This document shows, in pieces, positions 39,201-46,852 of a stretch of DNA of 64,000 nt (positions are counted from its first letter, which is position 1; each line of letters begins with the position of its first letter). Source of the stretch: an uncultured Aquimarina sp. (lineage in GTDB: Bacteria > Bacteroidota > Bacteroidia > Flavobacteriales > Flavobacteriaceae); NCBI GenBank assembly GCA_947499005.1, contig CANMML010000002.1:173770-237769 (forward strand). The letters run 5' to 3'. Made by a program: the position numbers and the translations under genes. The notes under the pieces are model-generated. The model did not search any database. It saw only the letters and a program-made list of their open reading frames with translations, and was not told where the DNA came from.

Positions 39201-39631
39201 TAGTATGCCAATGGTGCTATAAAGAACCTTTCTAAACACGAAAAATTCTCGTTGGTTTGTTTTATAGTGGCCTTAATCTTTATGTCAACTCGCTTTTTTA
39301 CACGGTTATAATTTTTGGTGTTCCTAAATTCATCTTGTACAATATTGACAGTGATGCTAATATTCTTTAAACGCTTTTCATGTTTCGAAAGACTTTCTGT
39401 AATAGAATCTGCAATGGTATACCTAAGCTTGTTATTACTCGTCAAATTATCAAAATCAATTTCCCAAATGGTACACCCAAAATCATGATCATAGGTAAAT
39501 TCTCCAAAATGAGTAGTAGTTATAAGATGAATAAAGCGAGAAATAGACTGTTCTAAGGAACAATGATCCGCTTGTCCTTTGGAAACAATTTTATCTGCAT
39601 TCAGTGGTATTTTGTAATAGGATATTGCCAT
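39200..39631 (-). CDS. tssE: T6SS baseplate wedge subunit TssE (gp25-like)
   Basis: 143 aa. gp25-like lysozyme-fold protein of the baseplate. Family marks are SISRFIHLITTTHFGEFTYDHDFGCTIWEIDFDN and the following helix (NKLRYTIADSITESLSKHEKRLKNISI), with the conserved E/D-x-F-G-C-type region. It starts the minus-strand baseplate operon, diverging from the NlpC lipoprotein gene across about 138 bases, which must hold both promoters. Its stop overlaps the tssF start by one base. Confidence 0.88.
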   Translation of the reverse strand: MAISYYKIPLNADKIVSKGQADHCSLEQSISRFIHLITTTHFGEFTYDHDFGCTIWEIDFDNLTSNNKLRYTIADSITESLSKHEKRLKNISITVNIVQDEFRNTKNYNRVKKRVDIKIKATIKQTNENFSCLERFFIAPLAY

Positions 39632-39769
39632 AAAGTATACAGCAAATGTAAGTTAAGTTTTGTGAAAGTATTTCAATATCAAAATGTTGTTTATCGTTTT
39701 TTTGTAGCTATTCGTAGAAAACCCGTATAAAACGGTTATAACTTGTTATTTTTATGCTCACAAAAAGAA

Positions 39770-40414
39770 ATGATGAAATTACACATATTAAGCGTTTTTT
39801 TACTCTCATTACTGTTCGTTAATTGCGGAGGAAGCAAGCTTCCAGATTTTTTAGAAGCCGAAGCTGAAGCTCAAAAAAAACTCGAAGAAGCCAAAGCTGC
39901 ACAGGATAAAATAGCAGAGTTGAATGGGGAAAAATCAGCATTAGAAGATGCCTATGTGCAAAAAAAATATAGCGATATTATTGGTACAGCCCCCGAAAAC
40001 ATAGAAAACATTAAGTTGTATCAATTCATAGATAGTTGGATGGAGACTCCCTATTTAATGGGAGGGGAGAATAGGAAAGGTATCGATTGTTCTTTCTTTT
40101 CTCAGTTTTTATATCACGACGTATACGATAGCCTTATCGAGCGTACCGCTGAAAAACAATACAGTGCCAAGTCTACAGCAAAATTTACAGGTTTAGAGTA
40201 TTTAGAAGAAGGAGATCTGCTGTTTTTTAACTTAACAGGTTCTGTTTATGCCCCAATAACCCATGTAGGAGTGTATTTACAAAACGGAAAATTCGTACAC
40301 TCTACCTCTCGTAGAACCCCTAAAGGAAATAATGGAGTACAGATAGGTAATATATATGATAGACACTGGCAAAGACTATTCGTAGCAGCAGGGAGAAAAG
40401 CAACTACAAATTAG
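39770..40414 (+). CDS. NlpC/P60-family lipoprotein
   Basis: About 214 aa from the ATG at 39770 (a CTG/TTG-type extension to 39743 is less likely). A lipoprotein signal ends at LLFVNCGG. An Ala/Glu/Lys-rich coiled segment (LEAEAEAQKKLEEAKAAQDK) precedes an NlpC/P60 domain with catalytic Cys107 in KGIDCSFFSQFLY, His165 in ITHVGVYLQNGKF and the following strand. Such enzymes cut peptide bonds in peptidoglycan. It opens the plus-strand T6SS unit with tssG and tssN, so it could remodel the wall for assembly. It occupies a place where TssQ might be expected, but I do not have evidence to name it so. Confidence 0.8.
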   Translation: MMKLHILSVFLLSLLFVNCGGSKLPDFLEAEAEAQKKLEEAKAAQDKIAELNGEKSALEDAYVQKKYSDIIGTAPENIENIKLYQFIDSWMETPYLMGGENRKGIDCSFFSQFLYHDVYDSLIERTAEKQYSAKSTAKFTGLEYLEEGDLLFFNLTGSVYAPITHVGVYLQNGKFVHSTSRRTPKGNNGVQIGNIYDRHWQRLFVAAGRKATTN

Positions 40415-40427
40415 GTAAAGAGAGATC

Positions 40428-41339
40428 ATGAAGATTAAGGCCTCAGAAATTGTTGATAGATTTAAAACGACTTATTACGATGTTAGAGCAGAAGTATTTC
40501 TGTATGAAGTATTGTCAAAATACAATTTTGATTTCGAAGATGTAACGGTATTAAATCAAGGGACTTTTAGTAGAGGGTTTAGGAAGGATATTTTAAACAT
40601 TCGAAAAAATGAGGGAGATAAACTAGATGTTTTTCTATCTCGAAATGGAATTTACGATAAATTACCTCATGGAGTTTTTCATCAAAATATAAAACAAGAT
40701 TCCGAAAAAACCTTTGGTCAAATACGTAAACAAGGTAAAGCAGAAGAAAAGTCTGCTAGAACGCTTTTTGCTCCTTTAGAAAATGAATTTTTTGTTCAAA
40801 AGCTTTCCATTCAAAAAGATGAAGATACACTCAATCGTAATTTAGCCAATAGTGACAAGTCCTTTTTGTTTGATTTGTGGGGTATTAAGGATTTAGTGGA
40901 TAAGAAGTTTATTTTTGCTTTTTCAAAGTTATTGCCATTATCGCATAAAATTTCTAAGAACACTGTACTTATTGCAAAATCACTAGAGGAGATTTTAAAA
41001 AATGAAGTGACTGTCGAAGAGCAATGGAAGCCTTTTAATGGAGTAGAAAAAAAAGCACAGCGAGATGAAGATATAGCGTTAGGAATCAATAGTACTTTAG
41101 AAATCAATGAAAATAATTATTTGTTTCCGACATATAAAGTAACCGTAAAGCTGAAAAACCCTGAAGAATATGAGGAATATTTAGATAATGGTAGATGTCA
41201 TATTTTGATTAGTGTTTTTTGGGAATATTTTGTTCCTTTAGAAATCGATTTGGAGCTAAATGTAGTTACCAAAGAAGAAAATTATTTAATATTAAATAAC
41301 AAAGCTAATGCCGTATTAGGGTTAGCTACAACAATATAG
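40428..41339 (+). CDS. tssG: T6SS baseplate subunit TssG-like protein
   Basis: 303 aa, no signal peptide. The early part (EIVDRFKTTYYDVRAEVFLYEVLSKYNFDFEDVTVLNQGTFSRGF) and DVFLSRNGIYDKLPHGVFHQ look like TssG of Bacteroidota systems, which is expected in this locus beside tssN and not otherwise found. TssG joins TssF and TssE in the baseplate wedge. A beta-rich C-terminus (YKVTVKLKNPEEYEEYLDNG) follows. Only 13 bases separate it from the NlpC gene and seven from tssN, so all three are one operon. The TssG call is partly from position. Confidence 0.65.
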   Translation: MKIKASEIVDRFKTTYYDVRAEVFLYEVLSKYNFDFEDVTVLNQGTFSRGFRKDILNIRKNEGDKLDVFLSRNGIYDKLPHGVFHQNIKQDSEKTFGQIRKQGKAEEKSARTLFAPLENEFFVQKLSIQKDEDTLNRNLANSDKSFLFDLWGIKDLVDKKFIFAFSKLLPLSHKISKNTVLIAKSLEEILKNEVTVEEQWKPFNGVEKKAQRDEDIALGINSTLEINENNYLFPTYKVTVKLKNPEEYEEYLDNGRCHILISVFWEYFVPLEIDLELNVVTKEENYLILNNKANAVLGLATTI

Positions 41340-41346
41340 ATTAAGG

Positions 41347-42207
41347 ATGTTACTAATAGCAATTGCACCGGGGTTTTTGAAATTAGGACTAATAATGCTC
41401 ATTCTTGGAGGGATACTAATGGGAGTAGTTACTAGTCTAAGAAAATTACTTAAAAAGAATAAGAAGGTCTTTTTTATATATACCATCATTCTTGTGCTGC
41501 TTTTTGCAGGAATCGCTTGGTTGTCTAATGATCGAGTATTGCTGAACTCGCCCTTGGGAAATCTAATAAGCTTTCAAATATTGTTTTTAATATTAGGGTT
41601 CGTACACGTTTGGGTATTAAGGAAGTTTTTTAAAGGAATCCATGAGAAACCTACTGATTTTTGGCCCGAATTTCTATATACTCTAGTGTCTACCATTTTT
41701 GGTTTGGTAGGTTTTATTATGGTGGCTCAGTTATTTAAAATTGAATACACGATTCTATTTACGGCAGCAGCGTTGTTTTTTGTATTACCATTTATGATGG
41801 TTAAGGTATACGAATACAGTATCTCTGTGCCTATCCCTGTTTACGAATCTTGGGATTTTCCGTTGGATGAAAATATAAAAGATCCAACATCTAAAGAGTT
41901 AAAAAACCCGAGAGTCATTTCATTCGAGTTTAGTAAGGAAATAGACGTGAAAGAGATCACCAACTTTAAGCTAAAAGCGCCTGAGGAAATGGAGTTAGGA
42001 AAGCTCTTTTACTTTTTTGTGAATGATTACAATGAAAGGCATCCAGAAGATCAAATTTCATATATCAATGATCAAAATGAAGCTTCTAAATGGATCTTTT
42101 ATTCAAAGCCTAACTTCTTAGGGTCTCGAAAGTATTTCAATTATAGAAAGACGGTGCATGCAAATAGCATCCAAGAAAATGACACTATTGTATGTCAAAG
42201 AGTGTGA
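41347..42207 (+). CDS. tssN: T6SS subtype iii membrane protein TssN
   Basis: 286 aa. Five hydrophobic helices lie in residues 1-165 (for example LIMLILGGILMGVVTSL, VFFIYTIILVLLFAGIAWL, FTAAALFFVLPFMMV), followed by a soluble domain of about 120 residues (WDFPLDENIKDPTSKELKNP, RVISFEFSKEIDVKEITNF). This polytopic-plus-soluble layout is diagnostic for TssN, the inner membrane component characteristic of subtype iii. The cytoplasmic domain may contact the baseplate. It ends the plus-strand structural operon. Confidence 0.88.
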   Translation: MLLIAIAPGFLKLGLIMLILGGILMGVVTSLRKLLKKNKKVFFIYTIILVLLFAGIAWLSNDRVLLNSPLGNLISFQILFLILGFVHVWVLRKFFKGIHEKPTDFWPEFLYTLVSTIFGLVGFIMVAQLFKIEYTILFTAAALFFVLPFMMVKVYEYSISVPIPVYESWDFPLDENIKDPTSKELKNPRVISFEFSKEIDVKEITNFKLKAPEEMELGKLFYFFVNDYNERHPEDQISYINDQNEASKWIFYSKPNFLGSRKYFNYRKTVHANSIQENDTIVCQRV

Positions 42208-42530
42208 ATACACTACAATATTACCGTTATCTTGATGTTTTTTGCGAAAAAATGGACAGATATTATGTTTCATAATCGTGGTATTTGCTTGAAAACTATG
42301 TAATTAACATTTTTTTAACAGTTGGTTTTGTCCTTGAAAAAAAACACTTCATCTAAAAAACCCCTTGCTTAGGGAGGTAATTAGTAAATATTAATAAATA
42401 AATTCCTACAAAACGCTGTAATCCTCATTAACAGTCTTTTACGAGGATTCAATATTGCTATATTAGCACTGTGGTTATCACATTTATTATACTTTATTAT
42501 TATTATTATTAATTATTTAAATTATTTATT
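42208..42530 (+). promoter_or_regulatory. Leader region of the first Hcp gene, with ATT microsatellite
   Basis: 323 bp with no gene. Near 42490-42515 is a run of tta/att triplets (about six units) just before the Hcp start. A small hairpin (acccc...ggggt-like, 42360-42376) may end the tssN transcript. Hcp genes are usually highly expressed and this gap probably holds their promoter. Confidence 0.45.
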
Positions 42531-42917
42531 ATGTCTTTTAAAGCAAGATTAAAAGTAGGAGGAAGCGAGTACAATGTATTAAACTGTAACTATGGGTTGA
42601 GTCAAGAAACTGACGCAACAGGTCGTCCTTCTTCTGTAACACGTGGAGGTATGATTACTATTGAGGTAGAATCTACTGCCGATACTAGTCTTTCTGACTG
42701 GATGTTTAACAACTTCGAAATGAGAAGTGGATCTATCGTATTCTTAAAAAGAGATACAGAAGCTACTTCTAAAGAATTAAACTTCGTAGATGCATATGCT
42801 GTTAAGTATGTAGAGAACTTCGATTCTACAGGAGCTAATCCAATGATCGAAAAGATCACTATTTCAGCACGTGAAATTAGCATCGGTAACGGTGAGCATG
42901 CAAACGAGTGGGTATAA
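42531..42917 (+). CDS. tssD: T6SS inner tube protein Hcp (TssD), copy 1
   Basis: 128 aa. Short beta-sandwich tube protein; hexameric rings stack into the Hcp tube that is propelled by sheath contraction. MSFKARLKVGGSEYNVLNCNYGLSQETDATGRPS, SDWMFNNFEMRSGSIVFLKRD and MIEKITISAREISIGNGEHANEW are typical of Bacteroidota TssD. It is monocistronic by the look of its long leader and the hairpin terminator 30 bases after the stop. Probably the main tube subunit. Confidence 0.93.
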   Translation: MSFKARLKVGGSEYNVLNCNYGLSQETDATGRPSSVTRGGMITIEVESTADTSLSDWMFNNFEMRSGSIVFLKRDTEATSKELNFVDAYAVKYVENFDSTGANPMIEKITISAREISIGNGEHANEWV

Positions 42918-42944
42918 TTCTCCCTCTTTAACATAAGCTAATCA

Positions 42945-42978
42945 GTAAGGGGAAGTTATTTTATACTTCCCTTTGTTG
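42945..42978 (+). terminator. Terminator after Hcp copy 1
   Basis: A stem (aaggggaagt / acttccctt) with an eight-base AT loop, followed by a short T stretch. It likely isolates Hcp copy 1 from the downstream Hcp2-effector unit. Confidence 0.65.
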
Positions 42979-43289
42979 GCTAGGAGAAGTTTTCAATATA
43001 AGGCTGATGTAACTTGGTGTTCTAGAAAAGAATAGCCAAGCTTTGTAAATTATAATCATTTATTTATAAAGAAATAAACTTGGTGTCATTGAAAGCTCTG
43101 TTGTTAAAATGCAATTTTAGTATTGGGGAAGTTGAACCACAATGTGGGATTATATCTATTCTATTGAATAGGTTAATGTATTATATAATGAAATGATTTT
43201 TGGGAAGACGAATATCGTCAACCATTAAAAATCACGGAAACTTGTAATAAGAATTGGCCTAGTTCATAATACCGTAAGAAAAAACACCT
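42979..43289. other. Gap before Hcp copy 2
   Basis: About 310 bp with no supported frame. It should hold the promoter of the Hcp2-effector-immunity unit. No clear operator or repeat was seen. Confidence 0.35.
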
Positions 43290-43685
43290 ATGTCATTTTT
43301 AGCTAAACTAATGTTAGACGGCGAAGAATTCAATGTAATCAGTTGCCGTCATAAAACAACACAAGGAACTAACGAAAACGGAATGCCAAGTTCTAAAATT
43401 CGAGGAGGAAAAATTAGCATTCTTGTAGAGTCTAATATGAAAATAGACTTTTACGAGTGGGCTACATCTTCGAGTGCAACAAAAAATGGCGAGATCATTT
43501 TTTTTAAAAGGGATAACATTTCTAGCCTAAAAACACTTGAGTTTGTGGATGCCTATTGTGTAGAACATATCGAAAGTTTCGATGCTGTAAATGACCAGCC
43601 ACTTACTATTGAAATGGTGCTTTCAGCTCGTGAAATTACCATTAGAGGAACCAGTCATTCGAATAATTGGCCTTCTAGAAGATAA
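43290..43685 (+). CDS. tssD: T6SS inner tube protein Hcp (TssD), divergent copy 2
   Basis: 131 aa. It aligns with Hcp copy 1 along its whole length (MSFLAKLMLDGEEFNVISCR, GEIIFFKRDN, LEFVDAYCVEHIESFDAV, LSAREITIRGTSHSNNW) but is clearly diverged. The gene is followed after five bases by a putative metalloprotease gene. In T6SSs a second Hcp linked to an effector gene often carries that effector in the tube lumen; that is inference here. Confidence 0.9.
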   Translation: MSFLAKLMLDGEEFNVISCRHKTTQGTNENGMPSSKIRGGKISILVESNMKIDFYEWATSSSATKNGEIIFFKRDNISSLKTLEFVDAYCVEHIESFDAVNDQPLTIEMVLSAREITIRGTSHSNNWPSRR

Positions 43686-43690
43686 ATGCT

Positions 43691-44401
43691 ATGGGTGATG
43701 TTATAAAAGAGACCTCTTATTTTGACTTGCATCTAGATCTAGATGAAAAAGTAATTAAAGTGGTACAGCGATGGAAATACAATTGGATTGTCTACACTGG
43801 CGAATTTGAAGATTGGTCGTATGTAGAAAAAAAGAATTTTCATGACGAAGTAGATCGTTTAATATGGAAACAGTGGTCGTATAAATATGTAACGGTATCA
43901 ACCATAACAACAGAAAGCTATTTCCCTGAAGGAAGTAAGGTTTGGAAAACTTTAGACAAAACAAGGTTTAAGGTTGTTTTTGATATCAAATGGGTGACTA
44001 AAGATCCGCATTGGAACGTTAATATTAGAAAAGTGACCTCACTTAACGATTATAGATCTCATGTTTCTTTTTCTAATAGTACTATAAACCTTACATGGTT
44101 AGATACTAGTGAACATAGTCTAGTGGAAGGGATATCTCAAAATATAGTAAATCACGAATATGGCCATACTATAGGTGCAGATGATGAGTATAGTCGTAGG
44201 TATGTAGGTACAGAATGTGAGATTTATGAATACGAACAATATTTTACGGAAGAAGGTTTAGAAAAAAGATTTAAACATGCATCTGATCAGCGATCTCTCA
44301 TGAATATTGGAAATGAATTAAGGAGTAGATTCATATCAAATATAGATACAGAATTAGATGACTTTTTTACAGGGGTTGAATTTCATACATTTTTAGAGTA
44401 A
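43691..44401 (+). CDS. Putative zinc metalloprotease effector carried by Hcp2
   Basis: 236 aa without a signal peptide, size suited to the Hcp lumen. The active site reads NHEYGHTIGADDEYSRRY (His155, Glu156, His159, with Asp164-Asp165-Glu166-Tyr167 after it). This is an HExxHxxGxxDEY-type zincin arrangement found in several secreted toxin peptidases. The N-terminal two thirds are beta-rich with many Trp and Tyr. It starts five bases after the Hcp2 stop and is followed by a lipoprotein gene, so Hcp2, effector and immunity can be read as one unit. Target and toxicity are not shown by the sequence. Confidence 0.7.
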   Translation: MGDVIKETSYFDLHLDLDEKVIKVVQRWKYNWIVYTGEFEDWSYVEKKNFHDEVDRLIWKQWSYKYVTVSTITTESYFPEGSKVWKTLDKTRFKVVFDIKWVTKDPHWNVNIRKVTSLNDYRSHVSFSNSTINLTWLDTSEHSLVEGISQNIVNHEYGHTIGADDEYSRRYVGTECEIYEYEQYFTEEGLEKRFKHASDQRSLMNIGNELRSRFISNIDTELDDFFTGVEFHTFLE

Positions 44402-44418
44402 GTTAATACCAATGTTCT

Positions 44419-44838
44419 ATGAAAGTAGTGGTCTATTTAATTATGGTAGTAATGTTAGCAAGTTGCAACGTCAAAAGTTCGGCGCCATCTGTAGCAAAAG
44501 AAGAGCTAATAACAGAAGAGGTAGTTGAAACGTTTGTCGTTCGTGAAGACTCTATCAATGAACGTTTTTTAAAAAAAGCAATTTATGATACCGCTGTTTA
44601 CTACAACAATTTGCCGATTAGAGATCTATCTTATAATTTGAATGAAGTATATCCTATCTATTTTCGGGGGCCTTTAAAACGTTTTTTTACAAAAGAACAA
44701 TTGAAGCAACCCATTCCAATAAAAGAAGTGACTTGGGATTATAGTGAAGATGAGTACATAACGGTATGGTATCGTAACAAAAAAAATGTATTTGAACCTT
44801 TTGACACGTTTATATATAACAAAGACGCTAGGTTTTAA
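44419..44838 (+). CDS. Putative immunity lipoprotein for the Hcp2-linked protease
   Basis: 139 aa. A lipoprotein signal (MKVVVYLIMVVMLASC, Cys16) precedes a charged linker and a compact C-terminal domain (YYNNLPIRDLSYNLNEVYPI, EVTWDYSEDEYITVWYRNK). A periplasmic location fits protection against a protease delivered to the periplasm. It lies 17 bases after the protease gene. No family was recognised; the immunity role is from context only. Confidence 0.6.
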   Translation: MKVVVYLIMVVMLASCNVKSSAPSVAKEELITEEVVETFVVREDSINERFLKKAIYDTAVYYNNLPIRDLSYNLNEVYPIYFRGPLKRFFTKEQLKQPIPIKEVTWDYSEDEYITVWYRNKKNVFEPFDTFIYNKDARF

Positions 44839-44856
44839 TAGAGTAACATTTTATTG

Positions 44857-44965
44857 TAGTTTATAGTAAACTACCTCGGGGCAAGTCCAGGAGGCATTTA
44901 TATGAAATAAAATTTGAATTTCAAGGCAAGCCTTGGGCTATTATACCCTTTGGCGGAGCCAATAA
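44857..44965. repeat. Intergenic palindromic repeat-like element
   Basis: Contains a hairpin (gtagtttatagtaaactac near 44855-44873) and a second fold around aaggcaagccttgg. It is GC-richer than its surroundings. It resembles short dispersed repeats I associate with Flavobacteriaceae intergenic DNA. It separates the immunity lipoprotein from vgrG. Confidence 0.45.
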
Positions 44966-45010
44966 AAACAAGTCGATTTAAGAATAAGATTTTTTTAAAA
45001 CAAAACAAAA

Positions 45011-46840
45011 ATGGCTTTACAATCTCATTCAATTATAAAAATATCCGGAGAAGAAATACCTTCTTTCGAAAGTTATAGCATCAAGCAAGATATTGGGAAG
45101 CATCATGTTTTCGAGGTAGTTTGTCGTTTAGATGTCTTAGAAGATGAAACAGGTACCCTAGCGACTCTTACACAAGATTACCTAGGCGAACCTATCAATA
45201 TTAGTACCACTCCAGATTATCAAACATCGGATTATGAAACCTTAAATTTTCAGGGAATCATTACCGAAATCACTAATAGCAAAGACTTCAAAGATGCCGA
45301 GAGTGACTTGGTGATCATAAAAGGGTTTAGCAATACTATAATTTGTGATGATGGGCCGCATAATATTTCGCATGAGGAAAAAAGTCTCGACCAAATCGTG
45401 ACCGATACCCTTAGTGCATACGACCAGCAGTTGTTAATGGTTGAGGCCAGTCCAAGAAACACCACCACAATTGCCTACTCGGTACAGCAAAACGAAAGTA
45501 CTTTTGGATACCTAAAAAGACTTTCCGAGCAATATGGCGAATGGTTTTACTATAACGGGATATCGATTATTTTCGGAGCACCCGAAGAAGACGAACCTTT
45601 AGAGCTAAAGCATACGATTAACCTAAAACAATATTCGTTATCTCTAAAGCCATTGGTAGCGAAATACAAGTTTTTAACGAATGATTATTTAAATGAAGAA
45701 GTTGTAGAAAAACGATCATCGGATATCGCTTCCAATGCTTCGGGCTTAACCCAGAGTGTTACTGCGAAATCCGAACAAATCTTTTCTGTAGAAACACAAC
45801 GCACCTTAAATACGTTTAGCGATGCGACCCTCCAAAGTAGAGTCGATAACTATGTCGAGCTCGCCAAGAAAGGAGCAGAAATCAATCAAATTACAGCCAG
45901 AGGAATATGTGATAATCCAGGTGTTTTTATTGGTCAAATGATAAAAATAATGGACGGAGAGGTTTCTCAAGGAAACTTTCGAATCATTTCCATAAAGCAT
46001 AGTTGTAATTACCTAGGAGACTACGAAAATCAATTTGTAGGAGTTAGCGGCGATCTAGACGCTTACCCTAATACCAATATTAATGCTTTTCCTAAAAGCG
46101 GCACCCAAATCGCCAAAGTTATAGATAATGTCGACCCAGAAGGAATCAGTCGTATTAAAGTCCAATTTCCTTGGCAGGTCGCCCTAAACCTGTCGACCCC
46201 CTGGCTCAGAGTGCTTACCCCCAGCTCTGGAGCCGATAAAGGTTTTCATTTTATCCCCGAAGTTGAGGATGAAGTATTGATAGGCTTCGAAGGAGACAAT
46301 GCCGAGCGCCCATACGTTATGGGAGCTTTGTATACGGGAAATAACAAACCCGAAGAATGGCAATCGGATGCCAATAATGTAAAGGCTATCCGTACGCGAA
46401 GCGGTCATACGATCGAATTAAACGATACCGAAGGGGAAGAAAAAATACAGATTTATGACAATGAAGGCAGCATTATCATTTTCGATACTCAAGCCAAATC
46501 ATTAACAATAAATGCTACTGAAGATATAGAAATCGGTGCTAAAAACATTCGCATTGTAGCCGAAGAGAACATCGATATCCAAGCACAGGGTGATATTACC
46601 AAAGCGGCACAAGGTAATGTTACGATCCAATCGCAGGGGAACACCGATATTCAAGCAACTGGCGATGCAAGTTTAACTAGTAGTGGTGCTGTATCGGTAG
46701 AGGCTACTAGCGATGCTACCTTATCAGGTGCTAACGCTACAGTAAGCGGGCAAGCAGCTGCGGAATTAAATGGAGCACAAGCTAAGGTTTCGGGTAGCGC
46801 TATGGCCGAAGTTTCGGGAGGAATTGTAAAAATTAACTAG
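45011..46840 (+). CDS. tssI: T6SS spike protein VgrG (TssI)
   Basis: 609 aa. Trimeric spike at the tip of the tube. The N-terminal gp27-like part (residues 1-340, with NESTFGYLKRLSEQYGEWFYYNG) leads to the gp5-like OB domain (AKVIDNVDPEGISRIKVQFPW, DEVLIGFEGDNAERPYVMGA) and a long C-terminal beta-helix of short repeats rich in Ala/Ser/Val (QGDITKAAQGNVTIQSQ, SGAVSVEATSDATLSG). There is no extra C-terminal enzyme domain. It is followed by a PAAR gene after 12 bases, so the spike is capped by that PAAR effector. A 228-bp piece of vgrG recurs at 62421. Confidence 0.93.
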   Translation: MALQSHSIIKISGEEIPSFESYSIKQDIGKHHVFEVVCRLDVLEDETGTLATLTQDYLGEPINISTTPDYQTSDYETLNFQGIITEITNSKDFKDAESDLVIIKGFSNTIICDDGPHNISHEEKSLDQIVTDTLSAYDQQLLMVEASPRNTTTIAYSVQQNESTFGYLKRLSEQYGEWFYYNGISIIFGAPEEDEPLELKHTINLKQYSLSLKPLVAKYKFLTNDYLNEEVVEKRSSDIASNASGLTQSVTAKSEQIFSVETQRTLNTFSDATLQSRVDNYVELAKKGAEINQITARGICDNPGVFIGQMIKIMDGEVSQGNFRIISIKHSCNYLGDYENQFVGVSGDLDAYPNTNINAFPKSGTQIAKVIDNVDPEGISRIKVQFPWQVALNLSTPWLRVLTPSSGADKGFHFIPEVEDEVLIGFEGDNAERPYVMGALYTGNNKPEEWQSDANNVKAIRTRSGHTIELNDTEGEEKIQIYDNEGSIIIFDTQAKSLTINATEDIEIGAKNIRIVAEENIDIQAQGDITKAAQGNVTIQSQGNTDIQATGDASLTSSGAVSVEATSDATLSGANATVSGQAAAELNGAQAKVSGSAMAEVSGGIVKIN

Positions 46841-46852
46841 AAAAAAAGCACC

